This document shows positions 8,692 to 16,678 of a stretch of DNA of 64,000 nt, piece by piece. The stretch is from Rhizobium sp. CFBP 8762 (GTDB lineage Bacteria > Pseudomonadota > Alphaproteobacteria > Rhizobiales > Rhizobiaceae): positions 310,001 to 374,000 of the forward strand of contig NZ_JACYUD010000001.1 in NCBI RefSeq assembly GCF_014841565.1, given 5' to 3'. A program made the position numbers and the translations under genes. Under the pieces are notes generated by a model. It was not told the origin of the DNA. It ran no database searches and worked only from the letters and a program-made list of their open reading frames with translations. The stretch's first letter is position 1. The number at the start of each line of letters is the position of its first letter.

Positions 8692-8871
8692 TCAAGCCTT
8701 CTTCAGAGACCTGCTGCCCCCTTTGCCGGGCGTCTTTCCCGTGGTCAGGCGCTCGTACCGCACGCCGGTAAACAGCAGCACTTGCGCAACCGTAAGCAGC
8801 CGTTTCGCATCCTTCGGCGTGGCGCTCATTCGGTCGCGAATCTGGATTATGTCTGCCACGCGCGCCTCCAT
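8692..8871 (-). CDS. Small conserved-looking hypothetical protein, 59 aa
   Basis: Reading the minus strand from ATG 8871 gives a 59-residue basic protein starting MEARVADIIQIRDRMS and containing VAQVLLFTGVRYERL, then a Lys/Gly/Ser-rich end. The composition and the LLFTGVRYER core resemble a small hypothetical family I associate with rhizobia, but this is from memory. No strong ribosome site is visible. The function is not known. Confidence 0.5.
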   Translation of the reverse strand: MEARVADIIQIRDRMSATPKDAKRLLTVAQVLLFTGVRYERLTTGKTPGKGGSRSLKKA

Positions 8872-8973
8872 TGTTGGACACCGGTCAGGTTATATCCGTC
8901 TTACTCAGCCATATCATAGTTAACAAGTTCTTAATATGCAATTTATACTCAGAAAACCGAATGGTATTGACAG

Positions 8974-9011
8974 AAAAGCCCCGCGTTATCTTATTTGACA
9001 ACCGCGAGGCT
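8974..9011 (-). terminator. Terminator-like hairpin downstream of the DUF883 gene
   Basis: On the minus strand AGCCTCGCG (9011-9003) pairs with CGCGGGGCT (with one mismatch) and is followed by TTTT. It sits 40 nt beyond the DUF883 stop. A second small stem, CTATCG/CGATAG, lies at 9022-9039. Confidence 0.55.
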
Positions 9012-9048
9012 ATAATCCGTACTATCGTTTGTTCGATAGCTATACCGC

Positions 9049-9336
9049 TTAGCGGCTCATGATGACGCCCATAAGGAACGCAACACCGGCCACGATACCC
9101 AAAGTCTGTAGCGGCTCTTCACGGACGCGATCCTTGACGCGCTCGCCGAGGATTTCCGCTTCCTTGCTGACAACGGCCTTCGCGCCGCTGCTCAGTGCGG
9201 AGACAGACCCGGAAATCCGCGAAATTTCGGCCCGCAATTCCTGAACCTGATTTTCCAGATCAGCGCGTGCGGTGTCCACCTGTGCTTCGGCTTCTGCGGC
9301 TTCGCCTTCCAGTTCAGGATTGTTTGTTCTCGCCAT
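9049..9336 (-). CDS. DUF883 family (YqjD/ElaB-like) tail-anchored membrane protein
   Basis: 95 aa from MARTNNPELEG; AGGAG lies 8 nt before ATG 9336. A long Glu/Ala-rich helix (about residues 8-70) with coiled-coil character is followed by the family hallmark REEPLQTLGIVAGVAFLMG, a single C-terminal membrane anchor. The E. coli relatives ElaB and YqjD are inner-membrane, stationary-phase proteins that can bind ribosomes; whether that applies here is unknown. Monocistronic, with a terminator-like hairpin downstream. Confidence 0.85.
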   Translation of the reverse strand: MARTNNPELEGEAAEAEAQVDTARADLENQVQELRAEISRISGSVSALSSGAKAVVSKEAEILGERVKDRVREEPLQTLGIVAGVAFLMGVIMSR

Positions 9337-9555
9337 GTCACTCGCTCCTAGTTGATCATCAAAGTTTGCTCGGGCAGGTAATGCTTGAAACGTGAATTTG
9401 TTCCCGGCCTCTTTAAGCAATGGGCAATAAGAATGCGCCTGTGGACAACTCCATAGTTAATGGTTGGATAACGCTTTTGCTCTAACTCTAGTGAAGTGTT
9501 TCACCCCGTTTCCATTGCCGAGTTTATGTGCGTGTAAGGGGCAGACATTGTTGTC

Positions 9556-9599
9556 GTTTGTCTTTCGGGAAAACCGGTTTTCACTTTTCCCTGACAAAC
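9556..9599 (+). repeat. 44-nt hairpin repeat H1
   Basis: Outer arms GTTTGTCT/TGACAAAC enclose a 28-nt core whose inner stem is GGGAAAA/TTTTCCC with the conserved AAAACCG and CACTTTT blocks. It is one of seven equal-length copies in the window and lies just upstream of the DUF2336 gene. Confidence 0.7.
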
Positions 9600-9621
9600 T
9601 TTAGTATTGCGTTGGGGATGT

Positions 9622-10713
9622 GTGTTGGCGGACCGGTTTCGTGAGTTAGAGCAACCGCAGACGAAGCGGTTCAAGGATGTGGTTCTGCTGGCAACCGTGA
9701 CCAGCTTTGAAGCGCACCATCACGCCTCGCGCCGGCAATTGCGCCAGTTTACCGAACTGTTTGAAGCCTTGTTCCCCGCCTCCACCGAGGAAGCCCGCCG
9801 TCAGGCCGTCGCCGCACTCTCCCGGTGCCCCCATGTCCCCGTCGAGGTTGCACGCTTCATTGTCCGCCAGCCGATCGGCATTGCAGCCCTCTATCTCAGC
9901 CGGTCCAGCACGCTGGATGAAGACCTTTTGCTGGACGTGGTGCGCGACGGCACCGACGCTCACGTCAACGCACTTTCGCGCCGCGACGACCTTCCACCCG
10001 CCGTGGTGGATGCGCTGGTCGCGCGCCATCGCAACAGTCTGGCCGGGCCCACGCCGCAGACCTCGCTGCTTATGCCCGTTGATGAGCCATCAATCGCAGA
10101 TGTCCCATTGGCCCCGCACGCTGCATGGCTCCAGCTTCCCGATCAAGAGGAATCCCCCTCCCCGAAATCCCCGGATCTGGCCGAAAGCCTGCGGCAGGAA
10201 CTGAAACGCATGGTCATGCCCGGCCGCAAGCCCGCGGCCCAGATCCAGCCACCAACCCTGCCGAACCTGCGCCCGACTTCCGCCGTGCATGCGGGCCTGA
10301 TGGTCCGCTTTGCCCGCTCGGTGGAAGCACCCCTGTTTGCCTCCGTTCTGGCAGACGCCTTGTCCGCCAGCCGCGCTTTGGCAACCCGCATTCTTTTGGA
10401 TACAACCGGTCAGCAACTTGCTGAAACCCTGCTGGCGCTGGGCCTGCCCAAGATGAACACCGCCTATATTCTACAGCAATTCTACCCGCATCTGTCCCGT
10501 CTGACAGATGGCGTATCAGACGCCGTACATCTGCTAAACGCAGCAGACCCCGCCCATGCCCGCGCCCGTCTTGTGGCGTGGCAAAGACTGGAACGCGCTA
10601 CCACACACGACCCCATACACGCCCCCACCCGCAAGCCTGATCCCCGCACTAACACAGCGCAAAACCTCTTGCGTCAAAACGGGGACATGCAGCGCGCTGT
10701 CAGCAAGGGGTAG
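9622..10713 (+). CDS. DUF2336 domain-containing protein
   Basis: 363 aa from GTG 9622; TTG 9625 or TTG 9607 are also possible, with GGGGA at 9614-9618. The N-terminal two thirds are HEAT-like helical repeats (for example FELFEALFPASTEEARRQAVAALSRCPHVPVEVARFIV and the matching RQPIGIAALYLSRSSTLDEDLLLDV), the DUF2336 pattern. The middle is a Pro-rich linker, and a second helical block follows at about 220-330. No catalytic motif is seen; it is probably a soluble scaffold. The gene stands alone, with repeat H1 in its leader. Confidence 0.8.
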   Translation: MLADRFRELEQPQTKRFKDVVLLATVTSFEAHHHASRRQLRQFTELFEALFPASTEEARRQAVAALSRCPHVPVEVARFIVRQPIGIAALYLSRSSTLDEDLLLDVVRDGTDAHVNALSRRDDLPPAVVDALVARHRNSLAGPTPQTSLLMPVDEPSIADVPLAPHAAWLQLPDQEESPSPKSPDLAESLRQELKRMVMPGRKPAAQIQPPTLPNLRPTSAVHAGLMVRFARSVEAPLFASVLADALSASRALATRILLDTTGQQLAETLLALGLPKMNTAYILQQFYPHLSRLTDGVSDAVHLLNAADPAHARARLVAWQRLERATTHDPIHAPTRKPDPRTNTAQNLLRQNGDMQRAVSKG

Positions 10714-10731
10714 AGAATTTCTATTCAGCGG

Positions 10732-11079
10732 TCACTTCACCTTCGCCAGCAGGAATAGATCGCCGCGATTTTCGGTTTCGATTTCCACCACCCAACAGTC
10801 CGGATCGAAACGCAGTTCGCGGATGATCTGGGCGTCGACTTCGGCGGTGTCTGCTTTTTCCAAGCGGATTTCGAACAGGCGGTCGTGGGCTGCGCTATCG
10901 TCGTCGAAGGCGCTCTGCGGCGCTGGCGCGTAAAGTGTTTCCAGCCCGCTGCGCTCGCGTTGGCGGATGAAGATTGCGCCAGCCTCATCTGCACCGCGAT
11001 GCAACACGGCGGCGTAATCGCCGGTCGCGTAAACGCGGCGCAAAAGGGCCGATACAAATATCTCCGATTTCAGGCGCAT
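10732..11079 (-). CDS. DUF1491 family protein
   Basis: 115 aa that match DUF1491 along the whole length: MRLKSEIFVSALLRRVYATG at the start, then AAVLHRGADEAGAIFIR, and the C-terminal DPDCWVVEIE. Small soluble alphaproteobacterial protein of unknown function. It is on the same strand as, and 47 nt downstream of, the peptidoglycan-binding protein gene, so it may share its transcript. Confidence 0.87.
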   Translation of the reverse strand: MRLKSEIFVSALLRRVYATGDYAAVLHRGADEAGAIFIRQRERSGLETLYAPAPQSAFDDDSAAHDRLFEIRLEKADTAEVDAQIIRELRFDPDCWVVEIETENRGDLFLLAKVK

Positions 11080-11125
11080 GATCGTTCAAATCCCGGTACA
11101 ACAAATCGCAAACCAGCGTCCCCCA

Positions 11126-11899
11126 TCAAAGGGCGCCGATTTCTTTCAGTTTTTTCAAAACGTTTTCATTGGGCTGTCCGGTTTCCGGCAGCTTGTAATG
11201 CTTCTCGAAACGGCGGATGGCCGTTCGCGTCTGCTCGCCCGCCACACCGTCGACCGTCACGCCATCATAGGCAATGTTGGACAGGCCGCGCTGGATGGTG
11301 ACAACCAGCTTGGTCTGCGCCTGAAGCGCCGTGTTGGGTCCGGCGGGCTTGTCCGCATCGCGAATAGCGGCGGCCACCGGGTCGGCGTCTGCCTGTGGCT
11401 TCGCCGCGCGCGAGGCCAGTTCGTAGGGCCGCGCCGTGGGCGTAACCACCGCAACAGGCGCATCCATTGATGACGAGGTGGATGGCAGAGCGGGCGCATC
11501 GTCGGCAGAGGACGCAGCGATTTCGTCTGCCGCCACCGTGCCGGTTGCCACGTCACGGTCCACGCCTGCATCCTCTCCTTCACCTTCGCGCTGGATGACG
11601 AAGGTGGTGACTTTCTTCGGTTCTGCGGTGACGTTTCGCTCCGTCACCAGCGGGTCGCGTGTACGGAAGAACGGGGATGGATGCGTGCCGTGCTGATACC
11701 AGATCGCATTGGTTGCGACGAAGCTGTAGACCACGGCAAACGCCGTACCACCAGCAATCGCCACAGGGTAGCGCGATGCAGTCCTCACAATGGCACCCAC
11801 AACCGTCGACAGGCCTGTCTTCAGGCCTCGGGCCAGTATGCCGGACTTTTTGGGAGCCGGCTTTTTCGATTTAGGCGATTTTCGCGTGCGCGCCGTCAT
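11126..11899 (-). CDS. Peptidoglycan-binding domain protein, membrane anchored
   Basis: 257 aa from MTARTRKSPKSKK; GGAGACG stands 9 nt before ATG 11899 (a GTG at 11920 is possible). A very basic cytoplasmic start is followed by one membrane segment (YPVAIAGGTAFAVVYSFVA), a long Ala/Asp/Glu-rich periplasmic linker and a C-terminal PG_binding_1 domain (LVVTIQRGLSNIAYDGVTVDG through the end). It overlaps the 3' end of the DivJ-like kinase gene by 29 nt, implying translational coupling. A wall-sensing or polar partner of that kinase is a reasonable but unproven idea. Confidence 0.82.
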   Translation of the reverse strand: MTARTRKSPKSKKPAPKKSGILARGLKTGLSTVVGAIVRTASRYPVAIAGGTAFAVVYSFVATNAIWYQHGTHPSPFFRTRDPLVTERNVTAEPKKVTTFVIQREGEGEDAGVDRDVATGTVAADEIAASSADDAPALPSTSSSMDAPVAVVTPTARPYELASRAAKPQADADPVAAAIRDADKPAGPNTALQAQTKLVVTIQRGLSNIAYDGVTVDGVAGEQTRTAIRRFEKHYKLPETGQPNENVLKKLKEIGAL

Positions 11900-13481
11900 G
11901 GTGTGCGTCTCCGTATTCACTTCGTCCAGGCCTCATGGTCGCCCGAGCGCTACCGGGAGCGGGCGCAACAGCAGACACAGCAGGCCGTGGAACGACACTC
12001 TGGACAGATCTTGGAGGTTCAGCCCCTTTCAACCGGGGTGGAAACGCGCTGGGGGCCAGTGCCTTGGGTTCTGCGGCAGGCACGGTGGCGTGTTGCGCAA
12101 CTATCACTGGCAGGCGGATGGTCACCACCGTTCCTTCGCCCGGCGCGCTGACGATGGCGAAGGTGCCGCCCAGCACATCGACAAGGCTTTTCACGAGGCA
12201 GAGCCCCAGCCCCGTTCCGGCCTGTTCGTTTTCCGGCGGGGTATTGCCCTGCACAAACGGCTGGCCGATCAGGCTGAGATGCTCCGGCGCAATGCCGATA
12301 CCGGTATCACTGACCGTCAGCACCATGGTGTCGGCAGTGCGCGCGGCATCCACGGTGACCACGCCGCCTTTGGCCGTGAATTTCAGGGCATTGCCGATCA
12401 GGTTGATCAAAATCTGCTGGAATGCACGGCGGTCCGTGACGACCTCACCTGTGAGGCGCGGCACGCGGCTGGTGAGACTCACGCCCTTGTCGCGGGCCTG
12501 CCCGCTCAGCATCGCCTCGCAGGCAAGCACGGCATCGGCCACGGCAAACGGCTCAGGCGACAGCCGGTAATGGCCGGACTCGATCCGCGTCATATCCAGC
12601 ATGGAGTTAACGAGCGCCAGAAGATGCGTACCGGACTGGTGAATGAGGCCGACATACTCCCGCTGGCGGTCATTGCCGAGATCCCCGCAATAGCCGTGGG
12701 CCAGACTGTCGGAAAAGCCAAGAATCGCCGTCAGCGGCGTGCGCAGCTCATGGCTGACGGCGGCCAGAAACCGGGTTTTTGCTTCATTGGCGGCGTCGGC
12801 AGCGGAGGTTTTTTCCGCAACTTCCGCCCTCAATGCGGCCTCACTGTCAATCGTGGTGGACTGGACCAGAATGCCGGTAAGTTCACCCTCGACATCGGCA
12901 AGCGCCGTCATCTGGCATCGTAGATAGGCAAATTGTGACCGAGGATCGGCAAGCCGTGCCCGGTCCATGCGAATATCGAGGCGAGCGCTGGACGCGCCCA
13001 GCCGAAGGCGGTCGACAGCCTGCAGAAACAGGATGCGGTCCGACACATGAACCTGCTCCAGAAACCCGCGTCCCATGGGATCGCGCATCCAGCCCAGCAT
13101 GGCGGCGCGGTCGCGGCCATGGACAGACACCACGCTTCCGCGTGCATCATGCAGAGTAACCAGCCCGGCAAAGCAATCATAGGCTTGTGCGCGCAGGCTG
13201 GAGCCAGCGTGGACGACATTGTTATTGGCAGGCGCAGAAATAGCGGTAAGGCGCAGAACAGACACGGCAACCACGCCACCGATGAGCGCCAGCGCCGCCA
13301 CCAGAGCGGCACCCACGGGCAGCGCCGTCGACACCGGCAGAACAGCCGAGAGGGCCGCAGATACCAGCACGGTGCCTACACCCGCACACAGCGCCACAAT
13401 GCGCAGCGCCGCGTTTTCGCGGTCTCTGCCGGGCTTTGCCGGGGGAGGCAGTCTTTCAGCGATGTTACTCAATACACGCAC
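11871..13481 (-). CDS. divJ: Membrane sensor histidine kinase, DivJ-like
   Basis: 536 aa from GTG 13481; TTG 13472 is an alternative. Two close membrane segments (about residues 28-80) are followed by a PAS-like sensor region, then HisKA with SHELRTPL (H244) and HATPase_c with LIGNALKFT, DTGIGIAP and GTGLGLCLV. The C-terminal 60 residues are a Pro/Ala-rich tail. DivJ phosphorylates the single-domain regulator DivK and so controls CtrA. The name rests on domain layout and on gene order (mucR, DnaA-like, DUF6456, sufE, DUF5330, kinase), which I recall around the divJ locus of Agrobacterium; a different PleC/DivJ-family kinase is possible. Confidence 0.68.
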   Translation of the reverse strand: MRVLSNIAERLPPPAKPGRDRENAALRIVALCAGVGTVLVSAALSAVLPVSTALPVGAALVAALALIGGVVAVSVLRLTAISAPANNNVVHAGSSLRAQAYDCFAGLVTLHDARGSVVSVHGRDRAAMLGWMRDPMGRGFLEQVHVSDRILFLQAVDRLRLGASSARLDIRMDRARLADPRSQFAYLRCQMTALADVEGELTGILVQSTTIDSEAALRAEVAEKTSAADAANEAKTRFLAAVSHELRTPLTAILGFSDSLAHGYCGDLGNDRQREYVGLIHQSGTHLLALVNSMLDMTRIESGHYRLSPEPFAVADAVLACEAMLSGQARDKGVSLTSRVPRLTGEVVTDRRAFQQILINLIGNALKFTAKGGVVTVDAARTADTMVLTVSDTGIGIAPEHLSLIGQPFVQGNTPPENEQAGTGLGLCLVKSLVDVLGGTFAIVSAPGEGTVVTIRLPVIVAQHATVPAAEPKALAPSAFPPRLKGAEPPRSVQSVVPRPAVSAVAPAPGSARATMRPGRSEYGDAHHDGAHAKIA

Positions 13482-13919
13482 ACTTTTCTCTGTCGAAAAC
13501 AGACCCTGAAACTGGTGTGAATGTCGCAGCCGGGGCTTAAGGAAAGAATAAAAACAGGGCCCTGCGGGCTTGGCTTCGGGCGCAAACACGGGAGTTTGGC
13601 CCAAATCCGGTGAACTTCGTCAAATGTGGTTAACGGGGCGTAAGCATCGGAAAATGGTGCATTTTTCCGGTTTTATTAACTTGTGTGGCGGCCCGTTTCC
13701 ATGTGCTTCAGGGGGTTCGGCATGGCGTGCCGCCTTGATCCTTAACGCGGATCGCTAAAATGTGTCTAAAAGGGTCTGCGATGACCATAAAGCTAACCGA
13801 ATTGCCGCGTATTAAAACAAATGCCAGAGCGTACGGTAACGGACTGTTGGCGATCCTGGTGGATAGTGCTGGCATGTTGGATGGTGCCGGGTTGTGGCAG
13901 GCTGAATGAGAGCAAGACG
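13482..13919. promoter_or_regulatory. Divergent intergenic region between the kinase and DUF5330 genes
   Basis: 438 bp with no supported gene. It must hold the promoters of both divergent genes. TTAAC occurs at 13630-13634, 13676-13680 and 13742-13746. TTAAC resembles the half site of the cell-cycle regulator CtrA (TTAA-N7-TTAA, often TTAACCAT), but none of the three forms a full two-half-site box. Confidence 0.4.
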
Positions 13920-14378
13920 ATGTGGTTTTTGATCAAGGCAGGTTTCTGGTTTACGCTGGTGCTGGTCATGCTGCCGTTCTTCAGTCCGGCTGCGTCCAAC
14001 AAGCTGGACGGCGCACCGCAGATGGCCATCGGCGAGACCTTATCGGCGGCGACCGAAGCGATTTCCTATCTCAAAGGCTTGTGCGTGGAAAAACCGGAGG
14101 TCTGCGAAAAAGGCGGGGAGACGTTTGTAGCCCTCGGTCACCGCGCCCGTGAGGGTGCACGCATCGCCTATGAGTTTTTGAACACCCAGTTTGCCACTGA
14201 AACGGTGGCGCAAGCCGCCGCCAAACCGGCATCCAGCAACGTTCCGGAACTCGCAACCCAAACCCCTGCAACGGGCGGTAAGCCTGTCGAGCCTGTCTCC
14301 GTCAAGGCACCTTCGGCACCCCGACCGCATTCCACCATCAAGCCATATCAGCCGCCCGTGGCTGATCGAGAATTATAA
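13920..14378 (+). CDS. DUF5330 domain-containing protein
   Basis: 152 aa beginning MWFLIKAGFWFTLVLVMLPFF, the usual DUF5330 opening with one membrane segment or uncleaved signal. The middle has ISYLKGLCVEKPEVCEKGGETF, with two cysteines that could form a periplasmic disulfide, followed by a helix and a Pro-rich tail. The function is unknown. The start at 13920 is chosen over the upstream frame because it fits the family start; GAGAGCAAG precedes it. Confidence 0.85.
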   Translation: MWFLIKAGFWFTLVLVMLPFFSPAASNKLDGAPQMAIGETLSAATEAISYLKGLCVEKPEVCEKGGETFVALGHRAREGARIAYEFLNTQFATETVAQAAAKPASSNVPELATQTPATGGKPVEPVSVKAPSAPRPHSTIKPYQPPVADREL

Positions 14379-14494
14379 TAATCTTTAAAAGCTGATTCTT
14401 ATTGACTTGATTTAAAAATATGCCAGAAGTGACGTGAGAGGTGAAGACCGACGCTGTTCCCGCAAAGGTTGATACTCTCGTTCAAAAATACAGG

Positions 14495-14524
14495 ATGCCG
14501 TGAGGAGACCTCCCCTCACGGCAT
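14495..14524 (+). terminator. Hairpin between DUF5330 and sufE
   Basis: ATGCCGTGAGG (14495-14505) pairs with CCCTCACGGCAT (14513-14524) and is followed by TTTC. It is probably the transcript end of the DUF5330 gene, but with a short U tract; the spacer 14379-14665 holds nothing else recognisable. Confidence 0.5.
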
Positions 14525-14665
14525 TTCTGATTCGGCCGCTATGATCCCAAGCTTTATGCTGGCTTTTCGGGCGGGAGCGCTTATATGGCAAACAGCATTA
14601 CAGCGCCGCGCGTCAAACGCGCAAAGGTCGCTGTAAATACTCAAATTCGCTGCACGCAGGTTTCG

Positions 14666-15112
14666 ATGAACACGCCCAAAACTGCCATGACGATTGATGA
14701 GATCATCGACGAGTTTTCCTATCTCGACGACTGGGAAGACCGGTATCGCTATGTGATCGAACTGGGAAAATCCCTGCCGGACCTACCGGAAACCGAGCGC
14801 ACGGCGGAAAACAAGGTGCAGGGCTGCGCCAGCCAGGTCTGGCTGGTCACACATCAACAGGGTGGCGAGGCCGATCCGGTCCTGACCTTTGAAGGCGATT
14901 CCGATGCCCATATCGTACGGGGGCTGGTGGCCATCGTGCTGGCCACCTATTCGGGCAAAGCCGCCTCGGAGATCGCTACACTGGATGCACTGGACGTGTT
15001 CGGCAAAATCGGTCTGGTGGAGCATCTGTCCTCCCAGCGCGCCAACGGCCTGCGCTCCATGATCGGGCGGATCAAGTCCGAGGCAGCGCGCCGCATGGCC
15101 AGCGTCCATTAA
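14666..15112 (+). CDS. sufE: SufE family cysteine desulfurase sulfur acceptor
   Basis: 148 aa from MNTPKTAMTIDEIIDEF; an in-frame ATG at 14585 would add an unusual basic extension. SufE takes persulfide sulfur from the desulfurase SufS and passes it to the Fe-S scaffold. The acceptor cysteine sits in ENKVQGCASQVWL, and the C-terminal half has the family helices up to GRIKSEAARR. It stands away from any suf operon, as often in rhizobia. Its TAA stop forms the first three bases of a palindromic repeat at 15110-15151. Confidence 0.87.
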   Translation: MNTPKTAMTIDEIIDEFSYLDDWEDRYRYVIELGKSLPDLPETERTAENKVQGCASQVWLVTHQQGGEADPVLTFEGDSDAHIVRGLVAIVLATYSGKAASEIATLDALDVFGKIGLVEHLSSQRANGLRSMIGRIKSEAARRMASVH

Positions 15113-15210
15113 AGCATGGCTGGCGAACACGTGTTGACCAGACATGCTCTAACGTCTTGTTGTAACGCATTGTCCAGACGTCAAAGGGCCTCCGTTTTTA
15201 CTGGACATGC
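15110..15210 (+). repeat. Bipartite palindromic repeat, copy 1 (42-nt palindrome, 15-nt spacer, 44-nt hairpin H2)
   Basis: The first part (15110-15151) is an imperfect palindrome centred on AACACGTGTT. After 15 nt comes a 44-nt hairpin (15167-15210) with arms GCATTGTC/GGACATGC. The same two parts with the same 15-nt spacing recur at 37951-38051. The architecture resembles the mosaic RIME elements of rhizobia. The sufE stop codon lies inside its first bases. Confidence 0.78.
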
Positions 15211-15217
15211 TTAGAGA

Positions 15218-16009
15218 TCACAGTTGCGTGTCTAACACCTGCGCAGCCTCTTCCGGATGTCTTCTATGGGGGCGACAATGCGATTCATAGTGACGGGCGA
15301 GCGCCTGCAAGGCAGCCCGCAGCATGACCTTGGCGGAGCGCACGGGCCACTGCCGTTCGCGCTCGACAGTTTCGAGACCTTTTGAAAAGCAGCAGATATC
15401 CAGCGCGACGCCGGACAGTTCAGGCCCCATGGCCTCCACCGCTGAGCGCACCCGACGTCGGGCGCTAAGCGCACTGTCGCTCAGATCGTGCTCGCCAGAC
15501 CGTGCGCCTGCAGCCTTGCTCTCCAGTTTCGGGGCATAGGTCATCGTCATGCGTGGCTGTAACTGCCCCCGGGTGAAATCTGCGAGCAGACGCTCGCCCG
15601 CCGCAATGGCCTGCGACTCCAGAAACGGCGCACCGGATTTCTCCTTGAGGCGGGCCAGCGCTGACAAAGGTGATTCCGCGTGGTTCACCCGAACGCTTTC
15701 AGTCACTTCCTCCACAATCATCGTCTTGTGGCCCGTGTCCCGATGCTGGTTAGCAAAGGCTTCGTCCGGCGAAACCAGCGCCCGGCGGATGAAAGCGCAG
15801 GCGGTGGGCGTGGCGGCCAGCAGGCCGCCGCTTGTGCTTAACAGCCCTTGAGACAGGCCATGCTGAACCAGGCCGAGGGCGAATGTGCGCGAGCACCCCT
15901 CGCCCCGCGTGAGCACGATATCGCTCTCAGTCCGGCTTTCAACCAGAACCCGGTGGCCCATCACGAAGCGCAGCAGTTTCAGCATGGCCGCAGTCTTCGG
16001 CTCACTCAT
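15218..16009 (-). CDS. DUF6456 domain-containing protein
   Basis: 263 aa from MSEPKTAAMLKLLRF. The C-terminal third is the DUF6456 region (ALARLKEKSGAPFLESQAIAAGERLLADFTRGQLQPRMT and VALDICCFSKGLETVERERQWPVRSAKVMLRAALQALARHY). The latter looks like a winged or helical DNA-binding fold, and the N-terminal part also has helix-turn-helix-like character (LVQHGLSQGLLSTSG). It overlaps the end of the DnaA-like gene by 8 nt, so the pair is made together. A DNA-binding regulator is likely; the target is unknown. Confidence 0.75.
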   Translation of the reverse strand: MSEPKTAAMLKLLRFVMGHRVLVESRTESDIVLTRGEGCSRTFALGLVQHGLSQGLLSTSGGLLAATPTACAFIRRALVSPDEAFANQHRDTGHKTMIVEEVTESVRVNHAESPLSALARLKEKSGAPFLESQAIAAGERLLADFTRGQLQPRMTMTYAPKLESKAAGARSGEHDLSDSALSARRRVRSAVEAMGPELSGVALDICCFSKGLETVERERQWPVRSAKVMLRAALQALARHYESHCRPHRRHPEEAAQVLDTQL

Positions 16010-16481
16010 GGTTGCCACCCGGCACTGCAGCCTGTATGGGGCTGAACACACACAGGATGAGACGCTCCACCAGGCTGACAAACTCGTCATAGGCCGTATC
16101 GTCGCGGCGGTCCTCCACCATCTTGCAGGCATGGGCAACGGTGGTGCGATCTCGGCCAAACCCGAAGCCGATATCCGTCAACGAAAGCTGCAAGGAAACG
16201 TGGCAGACATACATGCCGATCTGGCGCACATGGCAGGCAGCGCGACGCATATCGGTGCGCTCCTGCTTGCGGTCGTCCGTCATGCCCTGAAGTTCGGCGA
16301 CCACACGACGCACCGTCTCACACATCAGGCGCAGTTGGCGGCGGCGTTCCGCGTCATCGGGGATACCAGCCGGGAACGATTTGGTCTCTGGCGCGCGCGG
16401 CCTGTTTGCTGGCGGAGCCACAAAGGGGCCGACGCCTGGTTTCGCTTTCTGCTGAGTGGATCGTACTTCCTGGGCTGACAT
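16002..16481 (-). CDS. DnaA domain-IV-like helix-turn-helix protein
   Basis: 159 aa from MSAQEVRSTQQ, with GGAG 6 nt before ATG 16481. Residues 79-122 match the C-terminal DNA-binding domain of DnaA: RRAACHVRQIGMYVCHV then SLTDIGFGFGRDRTTVAHACKMV, which carries the basic loop and the D-x-TTV-xHA signature. The AAA+ ATPase part of DnaA is absent, so this is not the replication initiator; it may bind DnaA-box-like sites as a regulator. It overlaps the DUF6456 gene and lies about 200 bp downstream of mucR on the same strand, behind a terminator. Confidence 0.82.
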   Translation of the reverse strand: MSAQEVRSTQQKAKPGVGPFVAPPANRPRAPETKSFPAGIPDDAERRRQLRLMCETVRRVVAELQGMTDDRKQERTDMRRAACHVRQIGMYVCHVSLQLSLTDIGFGFGRDRTTVAHACKMVEDRRDDTAYDEFVSLVERLILCVFSPIQAAVPGGNHE

Positions 16482-16629
16482 ACCGAACTCCATGAACTAG
16501 GAATTTACTCCTTATTCATAAGCAGAAACGAATGAAAAAATCCAGAACAAAATAAGATTGTCCCGGTTATTTATGACACAATGCGTTTCAAGCTTAACGA
16601 GTTAGGTATATTTTCGCTTGAACGCAAAC

Positions 16630-16656
16630 AAAAACCGGCCTGCAAGCAGACCGGTT
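16630..16656 (-). terminator. Rho-independent terminator of mucR
   Basis: On the minus strand, ACCGGTCTGC pairs with GCAGGCCGGT around a two-base turn, followed by TTTTG. It lies about 22 nt past the mucR stop. Confidence 0.75.
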
Positions 16657-16678
16657 ATGATACTTTATCCGATAGATG

